NCBI GenBank assembly: GCA_020627685.1
Contig: JAHDGK010000010.1
Location: 1-44,067, forward strand
From: Granulosicoccus sp.
GTDB taxonomy: Bacteria; Pseudomonadota; Gammaproteobacteria; Granulosicoccales; Granulosicoccaceae
DNA length: 44,067 nt
Direction of reading: 5' to 3'
The notes beneath the pieces were generated by a model that worked only from the letters and a program-made list of their open reading frames with translations, made no database searches and was not told where the DNA came from. Shown piece by piece: positions 25,323 through 32,649 of this stretch; positions within the stretch are counted from its first letter, which is position 1, and the number at the start of each line of letters is the position of its first letter. The position numbers were made by a program, and so were the translations under genes.

Positions 25323-25343
25323 AGCGGCATATTTAAAACCGCT
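25323..25343 (+). other. Short hairpin after the GH16 gene
   Basis: AGCGG and CCGCT form a 5-bp stem around an A/T-rich loop. The element begins with the same TAAAGCGGCA as the hairpin at 23340, before the GH16 gene. A stronger terminator follows at 25369. Confidence 0.35.
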
Positions 25344-25368
25344 ACTGACTTTGATAACGGTGTAAAGA

Positions 25369-25395
25369 AAAACGGCTCCTTTAGGGGCCGTTTTT
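25369..25395 (+). terminator. Rho-independent terminator of the GH16 gene
   Basis: AAAACGGCTCC pairs with GGGGCCGTTTT across a TTTA loop (one G-T pair), and the stem runs into a TTTTT tract. It lies 71 bases after the GH16 stop. Confidence 0.9.
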
Positions 25396-25586
25396 CGTTT
25401 GTGGGGCTTAAAAGCCAGCTGCACCCGGCTGGGAGTTTTGTCGTGCTGTCTGACTCGTGCAGGCCTTAGTCCTGTATTATCGAGCAGGTCAGCGCGGCGT
25501 GCTTAATAGTGGATTATGCATGACGCTTATCACCCCAATTGGCTAGAATCCTAGCACCAATGATTTAGGTTAATTCAGGATACACA

Positions 25587-26591
25587 ATGGCTGGAAAAAC
25601 ACCGTTCCGCATTGCTCTAATGGGAGCCGGACGAATCGGCAAAGTTCATGGAATGAACATTCATCATCATCCAGATACGGTCGTACACTATGTTGTCGAC
25701 CCCCACGAAGCGTCTGCAAAAGCACTGGCTGACAGCGTCGGTGCAACTGTCGCTGAAACGGATACCGTGTTTACAGACGACGATGTTGATGCGGTAGTCA
25801 TTTGTTCAGCAACTCCCACACACAGCGATTTCATTGAGCGTGGCTTGCTAGCGGGAAAGGCGGTGTTTTGCGAAAAACCCATTGACTTATCCATTGATCG
25901 TGTAAACGCGGTGCTGGAAAAAACCCGCGATTGCACGGCACCTTTTCTACTTGGATTCAATCGTCGTTTCGATCCCGCTGCTTCAAGCATGCACGCGCGT
26001 GTTCAGGCTGGCGATATAGGAGACGTAGAGTTGGTGACTGTCATCTCCAAGGACCCTGAGCCACCCCCGTTAGAGTACGTAAAAGTCTCCGGTGGTCTGT
26101 TTCGAGATATGACCATCCATGACATCGACATGGCCAGGTTTCTCTTAGGTGAGGAGCCTACAAGTGTCGTTGCAACAGCCTCAGCATTGACCAGTCAGGC
26201 AATAGCTGATGAAAACGATGTGGATACCGCCTGTTTAACGTTGCTTTGCGACAGTGGCAAAATGGCAGTTATCACGAATTCCAGACGCGCCTCTTTCGGC
26301 TATGACCAGCGCATTGAAGTGCATGGGTCTCTGGGATCATTGCGCACCGAAAATGTCCCCGCTACCACGCTTGTTTTAGAGCGTGCTGAGGGTGTGCGGC
26401 GTGATTCACCCATGCATTTTTTCATTGAGCGTTATCAGGAGGCTTACAAGCTTGAATGGCAACACTTTGTCGATGTCTTGAAAGGTGAATGTCCTGCGTC
26501 TCCAACCGGTGTTGACGGGCAAAAAGCATTGCTTATCGCCGACGCTGCCTATGAGTCATTGAAAACAGGCGGCCATGTCTCGTTGAAGTAA
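25587..26591 (+). CDS. iolG: Inositol 2-dehydrogenase-like Gfo/Idh/MocA oxidoreductase
   Basis: This 334-residue NAD-dependent enzyme probably oxidises myo-inositol to scyllo-inosose or acts on a related cyclitol. The Rossmann motif GAGRIG is at residues 13-18, the conserved EKP lysine is K97, and the catalytic Asp and His of the family fit D174 and H178 in GGLFRDMTIHDIDM. The block NSRRASFGYDQRIEVHGS is characteristic of inositol dehydrogenases. The start has an AGGA ribosome site. No other iol gene lies next to it; the sulfur genes downstream begin 39 bases on in the same direction, so co-transcription is possible without a functional link. Confidence 0.88.
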   Translation: MAGKTPFRIALMGAGRIGKVHGMNIHHHPDTVVHYVVDPHEASAKALADSVGATVAETDTVFTDDDVDAVVICSATPTHSDFIERGLLAGKAVFCEKPIDLSIDRVNAVLEKTRDCTAPFLLGFNRRFDPAASSMHARVQAGDIGDVELVTVISKDPEPPPLEYVKVSGGLFRDMTIHDIDMARFLLGEEPTSVVATASALTSQAIADENDVDTACLTLLCDSGKMAVITNSRRASFGYDQRIEVHGSLGSLRTENVPATTLVLERAEGVRRDSPMHFFIERYQEAYKLEWQHFVDVLKGECPASPTGVDGQKALLIADAAYESLKTGGHVSLK

Positions 26592-26630
26592 AATGCGTTC
26601 AACAATTATCACTTGTCGAGAGGTAGATTG

Positions 26631-27083
26631 ATGGAACCTATCGTTGCTACAGAATTTACGCCCTTGGCCTCACTGTTGGGCGGCGTGCTCATAGGTTTGT
26701 CGGCCCTTGCTGTGCTGATTTTCTTTGGTCGTATCGCAGGTATCTCCGGTATCACAACGGGTGCCTTTACGGGGGCAAGTGGTGACCGCTTATGGCGAGT
26801 TGTATTTATAGCGGGGCTGGTGAGTGCACCACTGATACTCATTCTGTTCAATATGGAATTTTTAGGGGAGGGGACATCCTACCCCGCCATAATTTCCGAT
26901 AATTATCTCGGTATGGCGTTTGCCGGATTATGTGTGGGTGTGGGTACAGTATTAGGTTCGGGGTGTACATCGGGTCATGGAGTCTGCGGCTTGGGCAGAC
27001 TATCTGCTAGATCCTTAGTCGCCGTCATCACGTTTATGGCGACAGCGGTTTTAACGGTCACGGTGATTCGTCATGTCCTTTAA
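26631..27083 (+). CDS. YeeE/YedE-family sulfur transport protein, first half (PmpA/B-like)
   Basis: This 150-residue membrane protein is one of two small YeeE/YedE (DUF395) proteins, which are thought to move a sulfur compound such as thiosulfate across the inner membrane. Four to five hydrophobic helices are visible. The family cysteine lies in GSGCTSGHGVCGLGRLS, with C112 as the likely transport residue. The ATG at 26631 follows AGAGG; a TTG at 26613 is less likely. It overlaps the second half by 11 bases. Together with the second half and the persulfide dioxygenase it forms a sulfide/persulfide handling unit. Confidence 0.88.
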   Translation: MEPIVATEFTPLASLLGGVLIGLSALAVLIFFGRIAGISGITTGAFTGASGDRLWRVVFIAGLVSAPLILILFNMEFLGEGTSYPAIISDNYLGMAFAGLCVGVGTVLGSGCTSGHGVCGLGRLSARSLVAVITFMATAVLTVTVIRHVL

Positions 27084-27510
27084 AAATACGTTTGTTATCG
27101 GTCTGGTTGCGTGGTTGTCGGGCCTGCTATTTGGTGTCGGGCTAATCATCTCGGGAATGGCTAACCCTGCAAAAGTGCTTAATTTCCTGGACATATTTGG
27201 CCATTGGGATCCGAGTCTTGCGTTCGTTATGGGTGGTGCTGTGGTGGTAACCCTGGTCGGCTTTAAGCTTGTGTCCAAGCAAGCTAATCCTGTATTGCTT
27301 CCAAGTTTTCAGCTTCCTACTAGGCAGGATATCGATAAGCCCCTAATAATTGGCGCTGTTTTCTTCGGCCTAGGGTGGGGCGTCGGCGGTTACTGTCCGG
27401 GGCCTGCGTGGACAGCGCTATCGGCTTTTGCCCCCGGTACTTTGGTGTTTCTGGTCGCTATGCTGATAGGAATGTCGCTTGCAACTGGCTTTAAAAAACG
27501 ATTAACCTAA
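27073..27510 (+). CDS. YeeE/YedE-family sulfur transport protein, second half (DUF6691)
   Basis: This 145-residue partner of the protein at 26631 is the DUF6691-type half. Conserved segments are GVGLIISGMANPAKVLNFLD (residues 21-40) and GWGVGGYCPGPAW with C108. About four hydrophobic helices are present. It overlaps the first half by 11 bases and is followed by the persulfide dioxygenase after about 25 bases. The pair probably works as one pore with one Cys from each half, by analogy with single-chain YeeE. Confidence 0.88.
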   Translation: MSFKNTFVIGLVAWLSGLLFGVGLIISGMANPAKVLNFLDIFGHWDPSLAFVMGGAVVVTLVGFKLVSKQANPVLLPSFQLPTRQDIDKPLIIGAVFFGLGWGVGGYCPGPAWTALSAFAPGTLVFLVAMLIGMSLATGFKKRLT

Positions 27511-27535
27511 TTTGAAAGATCAATCGGCGCAGACT

Positions 27536-28420
27536 ATGGCTACAGACACCACTATTCAAAATCCTCAGGTGCAGGGCTTTTTCGACAAGCGGAGCAATAC
27601 GGTAAGCTACATTGTCAAAGACCCTCAGTCTTCTTCCTGTGCCGTTATAGACTCCGTTCTCGATTTTGATTACTCGGCCGGCCGCATGAGTTATGAATCT
27701 GCGGATGAATTAATAGCGCATATTAAAGAGCATTCTTTAACACTTGAATGGCTTATCGAGACTCACGTTCACGCCGATCATCTGTCAGCCGCGCCGTATA
27801 TTCAAAAGCAGTTAGGGTGTGGTCAGATAGGCATTGGTAAGCAGATCATTGAAGTACAAGATGTCTTTGGCAAAGTCTTTAATGAAGGAACAGAATTCGA
27901 GCGTGACGGCAGTCAGTTCGATCGTCTGTTTAATGATGAGGACACCTATAACATTGGCAATCTGAAAGTACGCGTCATGCATACACCGGGTCATACTCCT
28001 GCCTGTATGACACATGTCATTGGCGATGCTGCCTTTGTTGGCGACACGTTGTTCATGCCGGACGGTGGTACAGCGCGAGCTGATTTCCCAGGTGGTGATG
28101 CGCGTGCTTTGTATTACTCCATTCAAAAAGTATTAGCGCTGCCAGACGATACCCGCCTGTTTATTTGTCATGACTACGGTCCCAACGGACGCGACATAGC
28201 GTGGGAGACAACCGTCGCTGAAGAAAAGCAGCATAATATCCATGTTGGATTCGGAAAGAGCGTAGATGAGTTTGTTACGTTACGAGAAGAGCGTGACAAG
28301 ACACTATCGATGCCTTCTCTTATTATTCCAGCGCTGCAGGTTAATATGCGAGCCGGAAAGCTTCCCGAAGCAGATGAAGACGGTAAGCAATATTTAAAGG
28401 TGCCGGTAAACCTTCTATAA
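27536..28420 (+). CDS. blh: Persulfide dioxygenase-like metallo-beta-lactamase-fold protein (Blh/ETHE1 type)
   Basis: This 294-residue cytoplasmic enzyme probably oxidises glutathione persulfide to sulfite. The metal motif is THVHADH (H77, H79, D81, H82), with H153 in HTPGHTPAC and D170 in FVGDTLF. The downstream block TARADFPGGDARALYYSI is characteristic of the Blh subgroup, which sits in BigR-controlled operons with YeeE proteins. That matches the two genes upstream and the SqrR/BigR-like repressor 2.1 kb further on. The ATG at 27536 is preferred over a TTG at 27512. It converges on the YcaQ-like gene with 4 bases between stops. Confidence 0.9.
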   Translation: MATDTTIQNPQVQGFFDKRSNTVSYIVKDPQSSSCAVIDSVLDFDYSAGRMSYESADELIAHIKEHSLTLEWLIETHVHADHLSAAPYIQKQLGCGQIGIGKQIIEVQDVFGKVFNEGTEFERDGSQFDRLFNDEDTYNIGNLKVRVMHTPGHTPACMTHVIGDAAFVGDTLFMPDGGTARADFPGGDARALYYSIQKVLALPDDTRLFICHDYGPNGRDIAWETTVAEEKQHNIHVGFGKSVDEFVTLREERDKTLSMPSLIIPALQVNMRAGKLPEADEDGKQYLKVPVNLL

Positions 28421-28424
28421 GTGC

Positions 28425-29639
28425 TTAGGTGAGCGTTTTAGAAACTTCGGGTATAGGGCCGGTATTACTGACTTCCGCCAACTTACTTAATCGCTCCAGC
28501 TCTTTACCCAGCTTTTCAATTCTGGCTGACGTGGGTTTTACTTTTTCTTCTAACCACCAGGCGTGTGTGTCCAAGGTGTCGCTCTTACGGTTAGCGCGAA
28601 CTTCAATTCGCCCAATAAAGCGATCAGCTTCAACGATAGGATAGACGTAGTAGCCATACTTTCTTTTATCTTTCGGCGTATAAATTTCTATACGATAGTC
28701 GTAATTAAAAAGACGTTTGACTCTGGCTCTATCTCTGACTATTGGATCAAACGGGCTAACTATCCGTACTCTTGAGCTTGGGTTACGAGTATCGCTGAGT
28801 TCGTCTTCTATTTCGGCGACTGCATACGCATCGATGGTTTGTCCTTTGGCATCTAAGTACTGAACCTGCCTAAGTTTAATGCTGGGTTTTTTTAACCACG
28901 CTTGTACTTCGCCTAGCGTGCAGGCTTCCCAGAACTTTTGAATCTCTGTGGCGCTCGCAAAGCCGAGTTTCTGTATGGCAGTTTCGCATAGCCAATTGAT
29001 TTGGTCTCGCTCTGAAAGTGTTTTTTCCCGGTATTCCAAAGGTATTACGCGTTCGGTGAGATCGTAAAATTTAGTGAAGTTTTTACGATGAGACACGCTA
29101 AGGGTCCCTTCTAGCCACAAATAGTCCAGGGCGAGTTTATGCGCCGGACGAGCCCAGGCATGGGCAGATCGATTAGCGGGTTTGGAGTTAACCTTTGTAA
29201 AGTCTCTAGAACATACCGGACCGTGTTTAGCGATATGGTCGATAATCTTTGTTCTAGTTTTTTTGTCGGCCATTTCTTTTCCCCAAACAGCATTGCTGTA
29301 CTGTGTTGAACGCCTTTGATGTTGGCGCTGCCAGTAAGGGTAGGTGGACATGGGTAGTATTACGGCGTCGTGGCTGAAGTGTTCAAAAACGTCGCGATTG
29401 GTTTGTAGTAACGTATCGTAAGCTGTTGATCGATAGGCAGACTGTCTACTCCAAAGGATGTGGTGATGTGCTCGGCTGACAATACCAATGGAGTCCAATT
29501 GCACCATGCCAAGAGATTCAACGCGTTTGGCAAAAGCAGCACTTTGTCGTTTACCGCAAGGTGGCGCTGACATACTTTGCAGGCGTAGCCATAGGTGCCT
29601 AGCTTGTTTGTTCGTTAAGTTGAGAGGTGCTGTTGCCAT
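28425..29639 (-). CDS. YcaQ-like winged-helix DNA-binding protein (HTH_42 family)
   Basis: This protein of about 404 residues belongs to the HTH_42 family, which includes YcaQ, a DNA glycosylase for interstrand crosslinks in E. coli. Family landmarks are LGMVQLDSIGIVSRAHHHILWSR (split; near residues 30-52), FEHFSHDAVILP, WEACTLGEVQAWL, and the C-terminal SPFDPIVRDRARVKRLFNYDYRIEIY region, near 285-310. That block is followed by YGYYVYPI and a segment with IGRIEVRANR. A glycosylase role is an inference from YcaQ. The start at 29639 is chosen by family N-terminus; an ATG at 29684 is the alternative. It is divergent from the DUF533 gene. Confidence 0.83.
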   Translation of the reverse strand: MATAPLNLTNKQARHLWLRLQSMSAPPCGKRQSAAFAKRVESLGMVQLDSIGIVSRAHHHILWSRQSAYRSTAYDTLLQTNRDVFEHFSHDAVILPMSTYPYWQRQHQRRSTQYSNAVWGKEMADKKTRTKIIDHIAKHGPVCSRDFTKVNSKPANRSAHAWARPAHKLALDYLWLEGTLSVSHRKNFTKFYDLTERVIPLEYREKTLSERDQINWLCETAIQKLGFASATEIQKFWEACTLGEVQAWLKKPSIKLRQVQYLDAKGQTIDAYAVAEIEDELSDTRNPSSRVRIVSPFDPIVRDRARVKRLFNYDYRIEIYTPKDKRKYGYYVYPIVEADRFIGRIEVRANRKSDTLDTHAWWLEEKVKPTSARIEKLGKELERLSKLAEVSNTGPIPEVSKTLT

Positions 29640-29734
29640 TGAATCCGGACGATAGTGCCTTACGTTGATTCGGGTACACTGCATGGTAACGCGCTTGTGT
29701 TGCGGTGCAAAAATTTAATTTGTTGGAGAATAAA

Positions 29735-30502
29735 ATGAGTCTTGTTGGAACGTTAGGTCGCATTGCTGTAGGTATCGCTGTCGCTAAAGGTGTTGGCGGA
29801 TTAATGAACAGACGCGGCGGAGGTTCCGGTGGCGGTCTGGGTGGTTTAGGTGGACTGTTAGGGGGCGCTTTAGGAGGCGGTCAGCAGCAAGCTCCGGGCG
29901 GTAGTTCAATGTCGGGCTCATCAGGTGGTCTGGGCGACTTAGGCGCTCTCTTAGGCGGTGGTGCTGGCGGCGGTATGGCAGGTGGTCTTGGTGGCCTTCT
30001 CGAAAGTATTTCTGGCGGCGCTTCAAACTCACAAACATCCAACTTGGATCCACGCGCCGATGTTCAACCTCCGGTTGGTGGAAGTCTGGGTGATTTACTC
30101 AATGGTGCTTTGCAAGGCAAACCCATCCCAGAACCTGAACCAGCTCAGGAAGACCAAGCTCGCATCCTTATCCAGGCGATGGTAAATGCAGCTAAGTCTG
30201 ATGGAGAAATCGATACCGAAGAACAGCAAAAGATTGTTGCCAACCTCGGTGATGATGTCAGCGATGCGGAGCGGGATTTCGTTTTAGCTGAAATGCGTGC
30301 ACCCCTAGATGCCGAGGCGTTTATTCGTTCCATCCCCCGCGGTGCTGAAATGCAGGTGTATATGATGTCACTGCTCGGTATTAATCTTGATTCACGTGAA
30401 GAAGCCGTATACCTGGATAGCTTGCGTAAAGGTATTGGCATGAGTGAAGAGCAGTGCAATGCCATTCATCAGAAGATGGGTGTGCCCACTATCTATAGCT
30501 AG
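29735..30502 (+). CDS. DUF533 (YebE-like, TerB-fold) protein with Gly-rich N-terminal half
   Basis: This 255-residue protein has two parts. Residues 1-125 begin with a hydrophobic segment (IAVGIAVAKGVGGL) and then are very rich in Gly, Leu, Ser and Gln. Residues about 140-250 form the TerB-like helical domain of DUF533, with ILIQAMVNAAKSDGEID, DAEAFIRSIP and AVYLDSLRKGIGMS. Members such as E. coli YebE sit at the inner membrane, and their function is not known. The ATG at 29735 follows TTGGAG; a frame extends ten codons upstream. A terminator hairpin follows at 30520. The gene stands alone between divergent and convergent neighbours. Confidence 0.82.
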   Translation: MSLVGTLGRIAVGIAVAKGVGGLMNRRGGGSGGGLGGLGGLLGGALGGGQQQAPGGSSMSGSSGGLGDLGALLGGGAGGGMAGGLGGLLESISGGASNSQTSNLDPRADVQPPVGGSLGDLLNGALQGKPIPEPEPAQEDQARILIQAMVNAAKSDGEIDTEEQQKIVANLGDDVSDAERDFVLAEMRAPLDAEAFIRSIPRGAEMQVYMMSLLGINLDSREEAVYLDSLRKGIGMSEEQCNAIHQKMGVPTIYS

Positions 30503-30519
30503 CGTTTATAAAACTTAAT

Positions 30520-30550
30520 CCGACCGGTACAGACAACCGGTCGGAGTTTT
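30520..30550. terminator. Terminator hairpin between DUF533 and arsR genes
   Basis: CCGACCGGT (30520-30528) pairs perfectly with ACCGGTCGG (30536-30544) over a 7-base loop, followed by AGTTTT. It lies between two converging genes and probably serves both, with the better T-run on the plus strand. Confidence 0.8.
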
Positions 30551-30556
30551 ATCAGC

Positions 30557-30898
30557 TCATGAATCGTCGTTGTTACAAAACACTTCGTAAAGTGATTCCA
30601 CAACTGAGCTGACTTCTGTGTCCGCAATACGATAGAAAATTAAGCGTCCGTCGCGTCGTGTTGTCACGAGTTTGTCCGAACGTAACCTAGCGAGTTGCTG
30701 AGAAACCGTAGCTTGAGGAAGACGCATGATGTCTTCAATCTCGGATACAGTCATTTCCCGCTCCGAGAGAATACATAAAATCATCAGTCGCGATTCATGC
30801 GACAAGGCCTTGAGCAGCTCGCTGGCTTTGCGCGCTTGCTCGACAAGGATTTGCATGTCTTTTGGCTTCATGCCAGATGCGACTTTAGGCAGGGCCAT
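30557..30898 (-). CDS. ArsR-family repressor with SqrR/BigR-type cysteine pair
   Basis: This 113-residue winged-helix repressor has the ArsR order: ALSHESRLMILCIL, MTVSEIEDIM, the recognition helix PQATVSQQLARLRS, and the wing RRDGRLIFYRI. Cysteines C42 and C108 sit 66 residues apart, the spacing known for the persulfide sensor SqrR (C41 and C107). In that protein the two cysteines form a polysulfide bridge and DNA is released. No metal-binding ELCV-type motif of arsenic sensors is seen. It starts 3 bases after the thioredoxin-like gene, so the two are one transcript. Control of the Pmp-Blh genes at 26.6-28.4 kb is a reasonable inference, though they are not adjacent. Confidence 0.88.
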   Translation of the reverse strand: MALPKVASGMKPKDMQILVEQARKASELLKALSHESRLMILCILSEREMTVSEIEDIMRLPQATVSQQLARLRSDKLVTTRRDGRLIFYRIADTEVSSVVESLYEVFCNNDDS

Positions 30899-30901
30899 GG
30901 T

Positions 30902-31270
30902 TTATAGTTTTTCCAGCATTTCGCCAAGCAAGAACCAGAAGTACTCGTCACCGGGATAACCGACGAGTCGATCAATTTCGCGGCCGTCGTCTACCAGAAT
31001 GAAGGTGGGGGTGACCGTGGCAGCCCGAACGTTTGCAAGTTCAGCGGGGAAAGGGTCATCCAACTGCAAGCGACGAAGGGGAGCTTTTCGACCCTCGCTG
31101 GTTTTCGGGTAGGCGGGCGCAATTTCACGATTAAACCGGTCGCAATAAACGCAGCCAGGCTCCTCAATCATCAATAGTTCGGCAGCGTGGTTCGATAAGG
31201 GAACGAATAGGCAAAGAAGGCCCAGAATCAGTGCTCGGCGAATGCGGCTAATATATTCGTAAGTTTGCAT
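30902..31270 (-). CDS. Exported thioredoxin-fold protein (SoxW-like)
   Basis: This protein of about 122 residues has an N-terminal signal or anchor (RRALILGLLCLFVPLSNHAA) and a thioredoxin-fold domain with the redox motif CVYC in EEPGCVYCDRF. TPTFILVDDGREIDRLVGYPGDEYF gives the cis-Pro strand and the following helix, here read in two parts at TPTFILVDD and RLVGYPGDE. Related periplasmic thioredoxins reduce disulfides or persulfides in sulfur oxidation. The ATG at 31270 gives a clean signal peptide; a start at 31312 would add 14 residues. It is co-transcribed with the ArsR-type repressor, 3 bases apart. Confidence 0.83.
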   Translation of the reverse strand: MQTYEYISRIRRALILGLLCLFVPLSNHAAELLMIEEPGCVYCDRFNREIAPAYPKTSEGRKAPLRRLQLDDPFPAELANVRAATVTPTFILVDDGREIDRLVGYPGDEYFWFLLGEMLEKL

Positions 31271-31405
31271 GTTAGGAAACAGATTACAGCAAACTGGCCA
31301 AATTTTGCACATCTGGAACTTTGTTCTTGGTGAAACTGTCAGTCAGTTAACGCATTGGTCCAGTACAATGCATGGCTGACCGCTCTGAAGCGAAACGTTC
31401 TGAAC

Positions 31406-32050
31406 ATGACAACTGAAGTTGAGTTTATTAATACTCAACCGAATACCGATAATTTAATAGCCTGCCCGGGCTGCGATTTGCTGCACACAAAACAAAGTTT
31501 GCAGGCGGGGGAGTATGCTCGCTGCGAAAGATGCTCTCATGTATTGCAAACATGTAAACCGCTGAGCATCGACCGGTCGCTGGCTGCGGTACTGGCGGGT
31601 ATCGTTCTATTGCTTATCAGTTTGTGTTTGCCTTTTTTGTCGCTCTCACGCTCTGGTATCGAAAGCACCATATCGGTGCTCAATGCAGTAGAAGCCCTTT
31701 GGGGAAGCGATATGCGTGGCTTGGGGACGCTAACCTTAGCGTTCATCGTCCTACTCCCTTTAACGCGTCTGGTTTTGCTTGCATGGGTGCTCTGGGGGAT
31801 TCGCTTTGACCATCAAATGCGTTATTCGATGCGGGTAGCGTTCAGATGGGCGGTTCAGCTGGAACCTTGGGCTATGGCCGATATCTTTATGGTGGGTGTG
31901 GTCGTCTCATTGGTCAAAATTAGTGCGTTGGCCAATTTGGAAGCGGGTCTTGCGTTTTGGTCGCTGCTTGCGTTGGTGGGTGTCATGGTTATTATTAATC
32001 TGACGCTATGCAAAGATACGGTGTGGAACAAGCTGGACCCCATATCGTGA
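31406..32050 (+). CDS. pqiA: PqiA-like protein, first half (intermembrane lipid transport)
   Basis: This protein of 214 residues matches the first of two homologous halves of PqiA/LetA, the inner-membrane partner of the PqiB tunnel. It begins with a zinc-ribbon-like segment: CPGC then CERC, in the first 55 residues. Four hydrophobic helices follow, with PWAMADIFMVGVVVSLVKI near 158-176 as the family hallmark. The ATG at 31406 is chosen because the extension to 31355 is unlike the family. In E. coli both halves lie in one chain; here the gene ends and the second half starts in a 4-base GTGA overlap. It begins the four-gene pqi operon. Confidence 0.87.
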   Translation: MTTEVEFINTQPNTDNLIACPGCDLLHTKQSLQAGEYARCERCSHVLQTCKPLSIDRSLAAVLAGIVLLLISLCLPFLSLSRSGIESTISVLNAVEALWGSDMRGLGTLTLAFIVLLPLTRLVLLAWVLWGIRFDHQMRYSMRVAFRWAVQLEPWAMADIFMVGVVVSLVKISALANLEAGLAFWSLLALVGVMVIINLTLCKDTVWNKLDPIS

Positions 32051-32649
32051 ATGCACTGGATTCGGGCCTGAAGTCGTGCACTGCCTGTGGTGTGCTGCAA
32101 AGTTTAGACGTGGAGGATTCCTGCCACAGATGCGGCGCCACTGTTAGATCCCGCCGTGTTCATAGTCTACAAAGAACCTGGGCGTTTTTGATTGTGGGAA
32201 TGCTGGCGTATATACCGGCCAACATCTTTCCCATCATGCTGACCCGCTCGTTTACCGGCGACACTTCAGACACTATTTTTAGTGGCGTCATATTATTGGC
32301 AGATAGCGGTAGCTATTTCGTTGCGTTCATCATTTTCTTCGCCAGTATCGTTATTCCCGTGGCCAAGTTTGTGATTATTTCTCTGCTGGCATTAAGTATC
32401 CAATTTAAGTGGGAGATGTCACTGCACAGTCGTCACAACTTGCATCGAATTACAGAGCTAATCGGTCGGTGGTCTATGATCGATGTGTTCGTTGTTGCTG
32501 TATTAGCAGCTTTGATACAACTAGGCGCAATCCTTACTATCATTCCGGGTGTAGGCATAAACGCCTTCGCACTTTCGGTGGTATTTACCATGCTTGCGGC
32601 AAGCTCTCTAGATCCCCGATTGCTATGGGATGGCGATAAACATGTCTAG
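32047..32649 (+). CDS. pqiA: PqiA-like protein, second half
   Basis: This protein of 200 residues is the second PqiA/LetA half. A zinc-ribbon-like CTACG...CHRCG precedes four membrane helices. Typical blocks are YIPANIFPIMLT near 58-69, GVILLADSGSYFVAFIIFFAS, and the hallmark GRWSMIDVFVVAVLAALIQLG (split), near 140-160. The GTG at 32047 overlaps the upstream stop (GTGA) and is preferred; an in-frame ATG at 32008 lies inside the first half. It overlaps pqiB by 8 bases. The two halves most likely form a heterodimer that stands in for the single-chain PqiA. Confidence 0.85.
   Translation: MNALDSGLKSCTACGVLQSLDVEDSCHRCGATVRSRRVHSLQRTWAFLIVGMLAYIPANIFPIMLTRSFTGDTSDTIFSGVILLADSGSYFVAFIIFFASIVIPVAKFVIISLLALSIQFKWEMSLHSRHNLHRITELIGRWSMIDVFVVAVLAALIQLGAILTIIPGVGINAFALSVVFTMLAASSLDPRLLWDGDKHV

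Noticed and set aside
31271-31405. Search for an SqrR/BigR operator upstream of the thioredoxin-arsR unit
   Set aside because: Only a very short GAAC-N3-GTTC repeat (31316-31326) was found, too small to claim.
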